Shown here piece after piece: positions 44,310 to 56,221 of a stretch of DNA of 64,000 nt. The DNA comes from Pseudocercospora fijiensis CIRAD86. Lineage: Eukaryota > Ascomycota > Dothideomycetes > Mycosphaerellales > Mycosphaerellaceae. Within the stretch, counting starts at the first letter, position 1. The number at the start of each line of letters is the position of its first letter. The notes beneath the pieces were generated by a model. That model saw nothing but the letters and a program-made list of their open reading frames with translations. It searched no databases and was not told the origin of the DNA. The position numbers and the translations under genes were made by a program. The DNA lies in the NCBI RefSeq assembly GCF_000340215.1, contig NW_006921537.1, positions 3,722,080-3,786,079 of the forward strand. Direction: 5' to 3'.

Positions 44310-47300
44310 TGGATAGGCGAAGACGTGCTAATGATATACAGCTTCGTCGCGCCTCCTTTATCCTGCCAAAGACCGGCGAGCGTTCCAAACGCACATTCAC
44401 CCTTCGAGATGCCTCCAATCGCATGTCCATCGCCGGTGGCAGCGACGGACAAGAAGACGAGTCGTTGCTAGCATATGGAGACGGCAGAGGCTACGATACG
44501 TATCGCAGACATAAGACTAGGTCAGAGCTTCTCCAGGAAGCTCTTCGTCGCCGACTATGCCAATTCTGGATGTTTGCGAAATCGCCTACCGGACAAGGTA
44601 TCTTCAAGTCTTCCATCGCCTACCTGCTTGGATCTATGGCCACTCTCATACCTTGGGTCGCTGCTTGGTTTGGTGGCAAAAATGATTCGAAACACTTAGT
44701 CGCCACCATTACTGTGTATTTCCATCCCGCGAGAACGGTTGGAAGTATGCATGAAGCCTTCGTGCTGTCTTTGATCGCATTCTGCTATGCTGCATTCTTA
44801 AGCTTCGGCTCCATGGCTGTGAGCATTTTCTTTGCGCATCAGCATGTCATTATGCTTGGCCATGCTGTAGTTTTGACCGTCTTCGTTGCTGGAGGATTCG
44901 GCTTCATGGCTTGGATTAAACAACGCCTAGGCAATCCACTGGTAAACGTGGCCATCTCGCTGGCATCGCTGGGCACCATCAACATCCTCATTCGCGAAGG
45001 AAGTGTGCAGGCAGGCGTCTTTGGCTACAAAAGGATCACCGAAACTCTCGGCATGATTATACTGGGAATTATCATTGCGAGCGTCATCAACGTCGTGCTC
45101 TTCCCAACATTGGCGAGGAAGAAGCTGAGCTACCAGATGGAAAAGAACACCGACTTGCTCGGAGAGATGCTGATCAGTATCACGAGAGCTTTCCTGCATG
45201 GGCGCGAGCAGGACCTGGAGGATGAGTACTTCAAGACTTTGGCGAAAGAGCACTACAGCTCTCTGAACCAGATGAAGAAGAACCTGAACGAAGCGAAGAA
45301 GGAATACTACGTGCTCGGTCGTGAAAGAGTCTATGCAGTCGAAGCTCGAGTTGTTCGATGCCTCGATGGCCTCTCACAAGATCTAGGAGGTCTGCGTAGT
45401 GCAGCTTTGGCTCAATTTTCCTTCATCAATTCGCAGACAAACACCAACGGAGACGGCGCAGCATGCGCGGAGGAATTTCAAATTCCGTCAACGCCTCGAT
45501 CGCCCGCTCAAGAAAGAGAGCAATTCTTTGGCAACCTTGATGTCATTACGGAACTACCAGAGAGCTCAGCTGGATCTCGAGAGCGGTTTACGAATAATGG
45601 TATAGTGCAGAGTCCTGTCGAGAACCTGGCAAAGAAGAATGGCGGCTTCTTCGACTATGCGACACCGAGTGGAACAGAAACTCCTTACTCCACATACACT
45701 TCCTACTCCGAGGCCAATGGCGATACTCCCATCACGCTCGGAATAAGTCATAATATGGTCAAGAGCCCAGGTGATATGTTTGTGGCTTTCATCACACAAC
45801 TTGGACCGCCGACCAAGAGTCTGGTCTTTACCCTGAAGCAGACGCTTGACGAGCTGCCCTTTCGAGAAGTATCGGCAGCTTGGAATCCGTGGGCGAATCG
45901 GGAGCTTGAAGTCGCCATCAATCCCCAATTCCACGCTAGCCTAAAGCAGGCCATCGATCTATACAGACAAGCACGAAAGAATGCGCTAGGAGCACTGCAC
46001 CAGAGTCGAGCTGTCAACGCTGCCATCAATGCTGAGGCAGGGAACAAGAGTAGTTTCTCATCGAAAGTTCATACACCAGGAGCCGCCTCTCCAGAATCGA
46101 GGAGACCTTATCATTCCAAGACGCTCTTTAACCGCCGCCCCGAAGAAGTGCTGGCAGATATTGAGGAGGTCTCTGCCTGCTGCGGACACTTCTCTTTCTC
46201 ACTATTGGACTTTGCCGAAGATGTTCTGACTTATCTTGAGATCTTGGACGACTTAAAGCGAGAGATGGAGTCGCCAGGCAAGTCATGGAAGTGGCTGCTC
46301 TTTTGGAAGAAGCGAAAGAGGCCCGACGGAACCAAGAGTCCGAGGCATACGTTTCCTGAGCATAACGAAGAACCTGATACTGCATATAGCATTGAGCCGA
46401 TTCGCAAAGCCGACCGATTTGCAGATCCTGAGAAGATGCGCGCAGGCCCTTGGTACTACAGCCTCTATCGCGCTTTTCGCTGGATGAGACGAGATGACAC
46501 CAGATTCGCTCTGAAAGTCGGCATTGGTGCTGCACTATACGCCCTGCCTGCCTTTCTGCCCGAGACACGACCATTCTTTTTGCATTGGAGAGGCGAGTGG
46601 GGTCTGGTATCGTATATGGTCGTCTGCTCCATGACTGTCGGAGCGACGAACACGACCGGTTTCAATCGAATCTTTGGAACCTTGATCGGCGCGGCGTGTG
46701 CTGTTATAGCTTGGCTGATATGCAGTCACGACGGCGTTGTAAACCCCTATCTCCTCGGGTTTTGTGGCTGGATCATGTCCTTGCCAGCGTTCTACATCAA
46801 CATCGCCATAAATAACGGCCCGATGGCTCGCTTCATCATCCTCACCTACAATCTCAGCGCACTCTATGCGTACAGTCTGTCCATCCATGACGATGACAAC
46901 GACGACGACGAAGGCGGCATCGATCCCGAAATCTGGGCTATTGTCCTCCACCGTGTAGTCTCAGTAACGGTGGGTTGCGCCTGGGCCATCATTGTCTGCC
47001 GCTGGATCATGCCCATCTCCGCCCGAAACAAGCTCCGCGAAGGTCTCTGCGTCCTCTGGCTTCGAATGGGTCTGATCTGGAAACGCGATCCTTTAGCCAT
47101 GTTCCTCCTCGGCGAACCCCGAACAGCATACATGGACATTCGCGAAGAGTCCGATCTCCACGGCTTCCTCGCAAATCTCCGCAGTCTGCGCAACGCCGCA
47201 AAATCTGAATTCGAGTTCCAAGGCCCTTTCCCCGATCAACAAATCGGTCGCATGCTCGACCGCGCAGGCAGAATGCTCGACGCTTTCCACGCCATGAACG

Positions 47301-47671
47301 TCGTCATCTCAAAAAACCTCCAATGCACGCCCGGCGAAGCCGCAGTTTTGAAATACACTCGCCCCGAACGCTTCGCCCTGTCAGCCCGAATCTCACATTT
47401 GTTCACCGTCCTCGCGTCAAGCATCAAACTCGAATATCCCCTCAACGACGTCCTTCCCAACGTCGAAGATAGTCGAGATCGACTTTTATCGAAAATCTCC
47501 GAGTTCCGGAGAAGTGGTGAGGCTAGAGATGTGGTTACGGAACAAGACTATGAAATGTTGTATGCTTATGTCCTGGTGACGGGACAGTTGGCGCAGGATA
47601 TTGAGGCTGTGGGACAGGAAATTGAGGGGCTTTTTGGGGTTTTGAATGAGGAGAATTTGAAGATACATTAG
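44306..47671 (+). CDS. BRE4-like FUSC/ArAE-type membrane transporter
   Basis: Single exon, 1121 residues. The layout is that of fungal BRE4-like proteins: a first six-helix bundle at about 95-270 (SSIAYLLGSMATLIPWVAAW, AFVLSLIAFCYAAFLSFGS, MIILGIIIASVINVVLF), a long cytosolic stretch with a predicted coiled segment (about 275-360) and disordered Ser/Thr/Pro parts, a second bundle at about 740-900 (KVGIGAALYALPAFLPETRP, YMVVCSMTVGATNTTGFNRI, FGTLIGAACAVIAWL), and a DUF2421-like soluble end. Yeast BRE4 affects brefeldin A sensitivity; the family is thought to act in endomembranes or plasma membrane on organic anions. The second ATG at 44309 is an equally good start. An upstream frame overlaps this start. 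Confidence 0.88.
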   Translation: MMDRRRRANDIQLRRASFILPKTGERSKRTFTLRDASNRMSIAGGSDGQEDESLLAYGDGRGYDTYRRHKTRSELLQEALRRRLCQFWMFAKSPTGQGIFKSSIAYLLGSMATLIPWVAAWFGGKNDSKHLVATITVYFHPARTVGSMHEAFVLSLIAFCYAAFLSFGSMAVSIFFAHQHVIMLGHAVVLTVFVAGGFGFMAWIKQRLGNPLVNVAISLASLGTINILIREGSVQAGVFGYKRITETLGMIILGIIIASVINVVLFPTLARKKLSYQMEKNTDLLGEMLISITRAFLHGREQDLEDEYFKTLAKEHYSSLNQMKKNLNEAKKEYYVLGRERVYAVEARVVRCLDGLSQDLGGLRSAALAQFSFINSQTNTNGDGAACAEEFQIPSTPRSPAQEREQFFGNLDVITELPESSAGSRERFTNNGIVQSPVENLAKKNGGFFDYATPSGTETPYSTYTSYSEANGDTPITLGISHNMVKSPGDMFVAFITQLGPPTKSLVFTLKQTLDELPFREVSAAWNPWANRELEVAINPQFHASLKQAIDLYRQARKNALGALHQSRAVNAAINAEAGNKSSFSSKVHTPGAASPESRRPYHSKTLFNRRPEEVLADIEEVSACCGHFSFSLLDFAEDVLTYLEILDDLKREMESPGKSWKWLLFWKKRKRPDGTKSPRHTFPEHNEEPDTAYSIEPIRKADRFADPEKMRAGPWYYSLYRAFRWMRRDDTRFALKVGIGAALYALPAFLPETRPFFLHWRGEWGLVSYMVVCSMTVGATNTTGFNRIFGTLIGAACAVIAWLICSHDGVVNPYLLGFCGWIMSLPAFYINIAINNGPMARFIILTYNLSALYAYSLSIHDDDNDDDEGGIDPEIWAIVLHRVVSVTVGCAWAIIVCRWIMPISARNKLREGLCVLWLRMGLIWKRDPLAMFLLGEPRTAYMDIREESDLHGFLANLRSLRNAAKSEFEFQGPFPDQQIGRMLDRAGRMLDAFHAMNVVISKNLQCTPGEAAVLKYTRPERFALSARISHLFTVLASSIKLEYPLNDVLPNVEDSRDRLLSKISEFRRSGEARDVVTEQDYEMLYAYVLVTGQLAQDIEAVGQEIEGLFGVLNEENLKIH

Positions 47672-48119
47672 TGGATACATGTATGAAGGGGATTTATAGA
47701 TGACGAAAGCAGCACCCGACATTGTATGAATTGCTTTTTTAGTCCGCCATGTGTTCGGTGGCTCAAGACAATGCTCTCGACCGTAGGCTGAGTGAGCTCC
47801 AGTTGGAGCTTGCATTGACTACATGACGATGAGTGAGAGCCACGGATTGATATTCGTGCTGAGCTGCGAGCGCGTCACGTTCCAGATGCTGAGACTGTGG
47901 CCTCCTGCTTTCACATTAGCTCCATGGAATTGCTACATAACGTAGAAGCGGCTTGTAGGACCATGGAAGAACGTGTTTGAGAGAGCATGCTTGCAGTGAG
48001 GATTAGCCTGAGATGGATTCTATGCGCCGAATGCTTTTAATGGTCGCTTTTGATACATGTTACCTACACATGCAATGCTTGTGAGCCCGCTTCGGCCGCT
48101 CACCGCCGCGACAAGGCCT
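47672..48119. other. Intergenic between convergent genes
   Basis: Three-prime regions of the BRE4-like gene and OST3; nothing recognised. Confidence 0.5.
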
Positions 48120-49253
48120 CTAGAATGGTGGCAGCCAGAAGGGGTATCCTCCATTCTTCACACGGAAGACACTGAGCAGGAAAGAGTAGACGACAAGAAT
48201 GACGCCCCCCCAGACGATCACCGCGAGTTTCTGTGCCTGTGGATCTTGGATGCGAGGTGTCTTGAGCGCAAGGCTGATCGTCGCGAATGCAAGGATTCCG
48301 TCTGGCAGCAAGTCAGCATGTAACGCAAGGGTTCAATGAGTGTATGGACTCACATATCGCAGCAACGATCTGCGTCTCCAATCCAAATTGGTTCTGGAAG
48401 CCACCTGCAAAGTAGCTAACGCCTCCGTTCCCGTCCCCAGCAACGTATGGCACCTTTCTGATGTGGTTGAACATGTGTCCGGAGGTGAAGAGGAGTACGG
48501 CAATGAGTGAGATGGCAGCCCAGAGATTACGGTTCTGGATGATGGGCAGGATGTATGGTGCAGCGACGGCGAAGAAGGTGACTACACCAAGTACAGCAGT
48601 GATGGTGACGGCGACCTTGACATAGTTGATTGGTCGGGAGAGTGGTGGGTGAGGTCGATCAGGCAGGTTTCGAGAGAGCCAGCCATGGACTGGGTCGGCG
48701 CGATTGATGCTAGATTGTTGTTAGCCGAATACCGTGGGAGAACAATTCAGATTTTCTCGCACCCAGTGTTGAAGTCCAATCTTTCCATGGGCCTGTCAGG
48801 CTTCGCGTGGGGTCCAGTAGTTGGGTGCCAGAGAAGCATCACTGGAGCAGTCTGGAGTTGAAGCTATGTGTACTCAGTATAAGATCCCATTATGCCATTT
48901 CCATGCTTGCTTACGCTTTGAAAGGTCTGCTTTCCATCGAAGAAGTCCAGTGTAGCGAAGACCAATCTTGACTCTTTGCTCTTGTCGCCCTTGGTCCAGC
49001 TCTTGGCCAAAAGCTCCCATTCTGGCTGGAACTCTGTGCATAGGGCACATCCAAATCTTGCATCCAAAGCTGTCAAGAGAACGGCAACAGAGTAGTCTCG
49101 CGGAGCTCTGGTAAGTTTGTCGTATGCCCTGTCGTCAAGCTTGATGGGTTGTGATTTCGAAATGGCTTCGTTGAATCGTTCTTCGGGCGTCTTTGTGGCC
49201 GCGAGCGCCGCGAATGGCAGCAATGCCGTTATGAAAGCCTGTATCAAACGCAT
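48120..49253 (-). CDS. OST3: Oligosaccharyltransferase subunit OST3/OST6
   Basis: Four minus-strand exons, 49253-48915, 48863-48763, 48709-48354 and 48301-48120, give 325 residues. The introns are short (51-53 nt). It is the thioredoxin-like subunit of the ER N-glycosylation complex, which delays folding near acceptor sites. Features: signal peptide (MRLIQAFITALLPFAALA), thioredoxin domain with the redox C-A-L-C pair (Cys 69 and 72), a WHPTTGP loop, then four membrane helices (VKVAVTITAVLGVVTFFAV, LWAAISLIAVLLFTSGHMF, ETQIVAAIYGILAFATISL, AVIVWGGVILVVYSFLL) and the family signature IRKVPYVAGD...SYFAGGFQNQFGLE. Its start is 257 bases from the divergent RPN6 start. Confidence 0.96.
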
Positions 49254-49510
49254 TATGGGCGGACCGTGATGTCGTGATTTCTCAATGTCGTAGGGAGATC
49301 AAATGCTTGAAGCTTGATGTGGACAGCTTGAATGAATGTTGTGCCGGGAGATCTTCGGCGACTCGCGGACAGCTTGGAGCCTCACTTGCACTTGCACCGA
49401 AACATCAACACCGCACACGACACCTTCATCGCCTCGAATCTACTGTGCATCTGAAGCGTCACTCCGTTCTCGCATCAGGAATAAAGGTCAAGAGCGAAGC
49501 ACATCTCAAT

Positions 49511-50835
49511 ATGGCGCAGCAGGATAATGCGAAGCGGATAGAAGAGGCGCGGAAGCTGGCCAAAGATCAACCACAGAAAGCCGAGAGCATCTACAAAGAC
49601 ATCTTGTCGAAACAGCCAGGCCAGAACGACAAGGCGCTCAGAGAGTTTGAGAATGCGCTGGTGGGATTGGGCGAGCTGTATAGAGATCACAAGCGGACCG
49701 ACGACCTCGTGAACCTCATCCAGCAAACGAGAGATGTCCTCACCAGTTTCGCAAGAGCAAAGACCGCCAAGTTGGGTCAGTCATGGCACTGAACTATGGG
49801 AGGATGCGCAAATACTGACATGTTCTAGTCCGACAACTTCTCGACCTCTTCGCCCCCATCCCCAATACCACCGACACCCAAATATCTGTCACCAAGTCAT
49901 GCATCGATTGGGCCGTATCGCAGCGCCAGGGCTTCCTTCGCCAGAGCTTAGAGGTCCGACTGGTCAACCTCTACATGCAGACACAATCATACTATGACGC
50001 TCTCACACTCATCAACAATCTACTGAAAGAGCTGAAGCGGTTAGATGACAAGCTGGTCTTGGTGGAAGTGCAGTTGCTGGAGAGCAGAGTCTACCATGCG
50101 TTGGGGAATGTGCCAAAGGGAAGAGCAGCGCTCACAAGCGCGCGGACGAGCGCTGCATCAGTCTACACACCACCGCTTCTGCAGGCAGGTCTTGACATGC
50201 AGTCTGGACAGCTACACGCTGAAGATGGCGATTTCAATACCGCCTTCTCCTACTTCATCGAAGCCATGGAGGGCTACCACTCGCAAGACGACGCCACAAA
50301 GGCAACATCGGCATTGCAATACATGCTTCTCTGCAAAATCATGCTCAACCTTAAGGATGACGTCGATTCACTCATGACCTCGAAGCATGCCATACGATAC
50401 GCAGGCAAGAATTTGGACGCCATGAAGGCGGTCGCGCGCGCACACAACAACCGGAGTTTGGAGGAGTACGAGCAAGCACTTCACGCATACCGCTACGAGC
50501 TGGGGAGCGATCGCTTCATCGCATCGCATCTGCGTCGTCTCTACGACAGCATGTTGGAACAGAATCTGATCAAGGTTATCGAGCCATTCTCGCGCGTCGA
50601 GATCACACACGTCGCACAAATGGTCGGTCTCGACGTGGGACAAGTGGAGAGGAAGTTGAGCCAAATGATTCTTGACCGCGTCATTATTGGTGTGCTGGAT
50701 CAAGGTCAGGGTGTGCTCGAGATCTTCGAAGAGGCAGAGCGCGACAGGGGGTACGATGCGGCTCTCGACACGATCGGCAAGCTTGGCAATGTGGTGGACG
50801 TGCTGTATGCCAACCAGGCCAGCTTGCTTGAGTAA
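49511..50835 (+). CDS. RPN6: 26S proteasome regulatory subunit RPN6
   Basis: Two exons, 49511-49775 and 49829-50835, give 423 residues, the usual length. RPN6 is a lid subunit that clamps the lid to the 20S/ATPase base. Helical repeats occupy residues about 1-280 (RKLAKDQPQKAESIYKDIL, CIDWAVSQRQGFLRQSLEVR, YYDALTLINNLLKELKRLDD, HAEDGDFNTAFSYFIEAMEG) and a PCI winged-helix domain the C-terminus (SHLRRLYDSMLEQNLIKVIE, YSRVE-like FSRVEITHVAQMVGL, LSQMILDRVIIGVLDQG). The 53-nt intron splits the K-L-V-R-Q-L-L junction in phase. An in-frame ATG further upstream exists, but MAQQD is the family-like start. Confidence 0.96.
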
Positions 50836-51213
50836 GGTAATGTCTTTGATGGCTGTCAGTGTACTATAGACATAGCATAGAGCGACGCAGCACAGCGCAG
50901 CGCAGCATTACCAGCACGAAGCGATGTATGAATTGAAGTGTCATGTGACAGCGAGCAACAAAGGAAACCGCATGTGGCAACGCGGAGTCGGAGAAGAAGT
51001 CCTCCGATGGTGCCGGTGGCGATGTCATCGCGATTTGCCCGCGCCCAGACCAAATCGGACCTTCGAAAGTTGAAGTCATTAGCAAAGAGCTTATCACTTC
51101 CTACCCTCGACCACACCTACACAACAACCACTTACCTACAACCCACCTGATAACTACCAACTCATCCAAAACAACCAACCCCACCGACTGACAACCATCA
51201 ACACACGCCGACC
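50836..51213. other. Intergenic, promoter side of ISU1
   Basis: The last 100 bases are C/A-rich with ACAACCA repeats, typical of a fungal leader. No gene. Confidence 0.5.
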
Positions 51214-51892
51214 ATGTTCAAGCGCGTCGTCGCCGCCGCTGCCCCAGCAGCTCAAGCCTCCCTCCGCACAGCAGCAACCACATCCGCTCGACCACAATTC
51301 ATCCGCGCAACGGCAGCCACAGCACCAATCCAACAACGCTCCTACCACGAAAAGGTCCTCGACCACTACAACAACCCTCGAAATGTCGGAAGCATGCAAA
51401 AGAACGCTCAAGACGTCGGAACAGGACTCGTCGGTGCACCGGCCTGTGGCGATGTGATGAAGCTACAAATCAAAGTCGACCCCAGCAACGACACGATCAC
51501 GGATGTGAAATTCAAGACTTTCGGATGTGGTTCTGCGATTGCCAGTTCGAGTTATTTGACGGAACTTGTGAGGGGCATGACGCTCGAACAGGCCGGTAGG
51601 ATTCGGAATACGGAGATCGCTAAGGAGTTGTGTTTGCCGCCTGTGAAGTGTAAGTGAAAAATCCAACTGTGTCACAATGTGATGGGGAAAGAGGATGGGT
51701 TTGCTGATACTTTTTTGATGAATAGTGCATTGCTCTATGCTTGCCGAGGATGCGATCAAGTCCGCTATTTCGAATTATTATACTAAGAACCCCAAGGCTC
51801 GAGCAACGGATTTGGGTGGTACTGGTGCTGCGATGCCTAAGATTGAGATTGAAAAGGTGCCAGCTGATGCGTCGACTGCGGCTGCGTCGTAG
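51214..51892 (+). CDS. ISU1: Mitochondrial iron-sulfur cluster scaffold ISU1
   Basis: Two exons, 51214-51649 and 51726-51892, 200 residues. The protein assembles [2Fe-2S] clusters in the mitochondrial matrix with Nfs1, frataxin and the Ssq1/Jac1 chaperones. Residues 1-about 42 are Arg/Ala/Ser-rich and lack acids, a matrix presequence; the IscU core starts at YHEKVLDHYNNPRNVG. The three cluster cysteines are seen (78 in PACGD, 105 in FGCGSAIA, 148 in LHCSMLAEDAI), and the chaperone-binding LPPVK motif ends exon 1. The 76-nt intron splits the Leu codon between LPPVK and HC. An Ala/Thr-rich tail extends about 30 residues past the core. Confidence 0.97.
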
Positions 51893-52865
51893 GATGATGG
51901 ACGGAAGGACTTTGCGTAAAGACTGAAAGGACCTCGGAGGATTTTTGATGATACCTTTAGAGTTTCCTCTGTGGTACGGTGTACATAAGGACGTTCGCAT
52001 TGTGAGGACAGATTCTTCCTCCTCTTCTCCTGTCCGTGGTACGGGAAAGAATGACAAATTGCGAAAATCTGATGATCTGAGACTGCCCTAGCAATATGTG
52101 TTGATGTCTAATCGCCGACTTGAGTGTGGTTGGACGATATGTCACACCACCAAGGTGGCATCGCTTCGATGCTAGGATATGGATGGCATTGATGGACTAT
52201 CTGATGGATTCTTATCTGATTCTTATGACCCCCGTGCTTGCCAAGGGATTGTGCTCGCTGTCTGTGCTCGTCCACAACTTCGTCGGGATTTCAGGACTGC
52301 ACTTGCCATACACATGGACAATGGATGAATGTCTTTATTCTTCACTTCGGATTCAAGCGCACACAGATATGCGATAGCACACACCAGAAAAGGCGCCTGA
52401 AATAGCCGAGACAGGGCGAACGAAGTCACGTTTCATGCACATGGACTTGTAAGAGCTGGGATACAAGATGATATTAGTCTGCGATAATAGTATGAGTTGG
52501 AGTTGCGTCAAAGACCTGCATCATGCTGACAAGAGGAGGATCATCTGATTGCTGAAGGAGGTTTCTGCTCACTTTTCGGACGGGAGAGGTCTGACAGCTT
52601 TGCACTATGGGTTGTCGGAGACGATGGGAGCGTTCGTTACCCAGGTTGTGGTAGCAACGCTGAGAGGACTTATCTCGACACTGCCCTGCACATGCTAGAG
52701 CGCTCGAATGAGCAAGACGGCTCAGCTGTGTACTGTCAACAGCATGCCAAGGATAGTGGCGCTGCTGTTCGCGAAGGCAAACGCCATGCAGCTCCTGGTG
52801 ACTTTCGCACTCTGGACCTGTTATGACTCCTTCGCGCAGACATGGCATCTGCACAAGAGCAAGTA
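51893..52865. other. Intergenic with overlapping unassigned frames
   Basis: A plus-strand frame about 52533-52826 (contains EGGFCSLFGRERSDSFALWV) and a minus-strand frame 52474-52854 overlap completely. Neither has a family motif. The region could contain a small gene or remnant. Confidence 0.35.
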
Positions 52866-54373
52866 ATGAGGACCATTTTCACCGGCATTGAGGCAAGAGA
52901 TCACGTAAAACAGCACGTTGGACACGTTCTGGGTGGTATACACAATGGTACAGCTCTACGGACTCCGGAAGGTGAGACGGGAAGTGCTGACGAACCCACA
53001 TAGTCTACAATAATACATCTGAGCCAGGAGCCGCAGACTCCCAGGAAGCGGCTCGTCGTCTCAGAAGGAATGAGAACTTGCTTCATGCCGCCAAAGATGG
53101 ACAAGTAAAATTCCTTAAGCGAAGTTTGGAGGAGGGCGCCGACATAGACCATTCCGATGATATCGGCCTCACAGCTCTACATTACGCGGTTATTGGATCA
53201 TCCGTGCCTGCTGCGAAGGCACTCATTCAAGCTGGGTGCGATGTGAATGCTGCAAGCTTCCGTATTGGCACAGCCCTACATTTGGCGGTAGTCCAACACA
53301 ATCTGGCTTTGGTGCAGCTTCTACTTGCTCAGTCTGATCTCGAAGCCACCGGTCAACTCGTGGGAACAGTCCTGCACTGCGCGGCCATGTCAAAACCAAC
53401 CCATCGAGATGCAGAAGCAGACACTAGAAGGCAAATTTACGAAATGCTACTGAGCGCGCGACCTGGTCTGGTGGATATTCAATGCGAAGTGGTGCCAAAG
53501 GTCATTGAGATGATGGACGGTGGCCGCTACTTGCATAAAGAGCTGAAGGCTTTCTTCATGAATCCCAGCGGCTTTGGCGACGATCCAGTACACATCGTGT
53601 ACAAATGCTTACCTCTACATCTGGCTTTGATCGCGAAGGACAAGACCGGACTTTTGCTCTTGCTTCAAGCACGGCCTATTAGCGCAATTGAGACGTGCTC
53701 GCGGCGGACCACGGACAGCTTGAACGATACTAGCAGTGCTCCGACAGGCGGCAGCCAAATCACGACTGACATTACACCCTTGATGCTAGCGGCTGCCACA
53801 GGTAATCCGCGCGTGGTGCGGAAAGTGCGCGCCTTCATTGGATCGCAATTTCTTGAAGCACTAGATGCAAAGGATAGTGTTGGCAGCAATGCTCTCAGCT
53901 ATACTCCTGAGCTCCATTCAGATTCTCCGTCTAAGGCTCGGAAAAGCCGTCAGTTGGAGAATTCACAGCGGCAAGAGACGAGGGAACTACTGGACGAGGC
54001 ACATTATGCCAATCTCAGGCGGCGGTCTCCGAGCCGCACAGAAAACCTCGACGTTGTGCTGGATTCGGGGTCAACCAGGATCTCTTCTTCGAGGCGCCCT
54101 GCCAGGACCAGTAAAAGGAATTCCACCCAAGCACCTGGTGGGCCAAGGGTTGTCGCCGTGCCACCAAACAGGGAGTCTTCTACATTGCCCAACAAACACA
54201 AGCGGACAACTACTAGCAAGCGTAACTCGGCAAGCCAGCGCCATTCATCATCAACACCAGGTTCAGAAGTCGCATCAAAACGGACATCACGGAGAAGTCA
54301 ACACGCCGCGAGTACTCGGCACTCAAGCCCAAGCATAAGAAGTCGCTTGCGGAGACTCTTCATATTGGACTGA
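52866..54373 (+). CDS. Ankyrin-repeat protein with basic Ser-rich tail
   Basis: Two proposed exons, 52866-52971 and 53004-54373, about 491 residues. Exon 1 (FTGIEARDHVKQHVG, LGGIHNGTAL) resembles the short N-terminal segment of fungal ankyrin/NACHT proteins. Ankyrin units follow from LLHAAKDGQVKFLKRSLEEG and TALHYAVIGSSVPAAKALIQ to TALHLAVVQHNLALVQLLLA, and later LPLHLALIAKDKTGLLLLLQ and TPLMLAAATGNPRVVRKV. The last 150 residues are Ser/Arg/Thr-rich and probably disordered. The intron needed to join the frames is only 32 nt (GTGAGA...GCTGACG...CATAG), unusually short, so the 5' end is uncertain; without it a TAG closes exon 1. Role unknown; ankyrins bind proteins. Confidence 0.7.
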
Positions 54374-54423
54374 ATCAATCTGCCTAATGGACTGCAATTT
54401 AGCTTTCCCATTCCCATCCCGGC

Positions 54424-56221
54424 TCAGAGAATATATCTGAACTGCTTGTTCTGCACATATGTCAGTAAACCAGTAGGCTCGGCATTTTTCGCAACATCAC
54501 TTCTTACCTCCTTATCAGTCGGATCTTCGAACGCGTGGTCAAATCCTTCAACGAAACCTGCTTTGTCACGTTTGCGATTGTCCAGGATACAGATCGTGCG
54601 ATATACGAGCGCCAGAAAGCCGGAGATTACTGCCGTGATCAAGGTTACGATGAAGCCGGTTGCGTATTGTGGTGCTTCTCGTTCGAGGAATACGAGGGGA
54701 CCGATGAAGTTGCCTATTTTCACGTTAGTATGGTGATATATTCGGCAATGTCTAGGAAGCAGGCTATGCAGAAGGCTGACATACCTAAGCAGTACCCGAT
54801 GTATAGTCCTGACGATGCTAATGCTCTCTTGGTGTGTCCTGCGGTATTCGCGATCGGCAGTCCCATCAGTACTCCATACGCGGCTCCAGTGCTTGGCAAT
54901 ATGTACACGGCGAATAGAAGACCACCGGTCTCATTCAATGGTAGACCATACAGCAGCGCCGCGGCCAAAGTGGTGCCCATTTGACCACTGAAGATCAGCC
55001 ATGTGCGGATGTTCTTGAATCTCATCGCCAAGAACGAAAGAAGGACCATCATCGTGCCGGCATAGGCACCAGCAGGCATATAAAGCAGCAGAGTATTCAG
55101 GGTGCTGAAACCGAAGCCCCGGATGACTAGTGGAGCGAATGTTGAAATTGCACCATTCGACACCATGCTCAGCAGCGCCATCAGGAACAGTATCCAAAAC
55201 TTGAGGTCCGTCAACAGTTCCACGACTTGACCCATCTTGTACTTTTTGTTGCGAACACCAGAGTTGTTCGATCGCAGACGAGCTACGAGAATGTATCGTT
55301 CGCGAGAATCGAACCCCTTTGCGCGAATTGGATCTGGCGGAAGTACGAAGAGCAGTATGATTCCCCAAAGAATGGTGATGCCTGCACTTGTTAGCTCCCG
55401 GATGAAAGGGCTAAGGCGAAGTACTTTTACCTCCTGCGAAGAAGTACATGTAATGCCATTGCGACAATGAGCCATTGACATGGCCCCAGCCATAATTGAT
55501 GAGCGGTGAGACGATGGAGACATAGCCTGTCAGGCTGTACCAGATGCCCTACATGAAAGTAAGCAAAAACCGTTAGTCTTGAGCGAAGTCGTCGCTATCT
55601 GCTTACCATTCGAAAGGCTTGCTCGTGTTTTCGGTAAAAGGAACCGACGATGAGCATAAACATCGGGCTAATTCCACTTTCAAGCAGGCCAAGGAAGAAT
55701 CTTTGCGCATAAAGGCTTCTGTAACCTGTGCATGTCGTTGTCAAAGTGAGACAGATGCCCCACAAGATGATGATTGCAGAGGCCACTCTCTCGATAGGAT
55801 ACCGCTGCGCAAGAACTGTTGCTGGATATCTAATCATCGCACTCAGCAAGCTTCAAACAGGAAATCTGAGCTTCACGACTCACGCGCCAGCGATAAAGCC
55901 CAGATAGAAGATCGAAGCCGCATACGAGTATCTCTGCCCGCGAAGATCTAACTCTGGGATTAGTCCGAATAGCGCGGCGTGTGAGAGCATCGCCTTGTCA
56001 TAGTACTGGAGGCCATATGTCAGGCACAACACCGGCATCAGTTTCCAGTCGAGCTTGCGTCTAAGCTTGCGCTCTTCAGCATCGGTCCAGTGTAGCGAGC
56101 CATCGTATGTATTCAGGACCTTCGCAGCCTCGTCATCTGCCTGCTCGACATGCCTGCCGCTCTCATGTGTCGATGTATCATCGATTTTCATGTCTCGGTG
56201 AACTTTTGGGGCAGAATCCAT
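54424..56221 (-). CDS. MFS transporter, Dal5/anion:cation symporter type
   Basis: Five minus-strand exons, 56221-55884, 55829-55607, 55548-55431, 55381-54785 and 54713-54424, give 521 residues; introns are 49-71 nt and all phases agree. The family (allantoate permease-like) carries organic anions and vitamins across the plasma membrane. Landmarks: ERKLRRKLDWKLMPVLCLTY and LQYYDKAMLSHAALFGL (helix 1 region), IERVASAIIILWGICLTLT, RFFLGLLESGISP, GHVNGSLSQWHYMYFFAGG, LPPDPIRAKGFDSRERYI, and the last-helix YCLGNFIGPLVF across the final intron. A tail of about 50 polar residues follows. It is divergent from the first monooxygenase gene and may supply or export the cluster's substrate. Confidence 0.93.
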
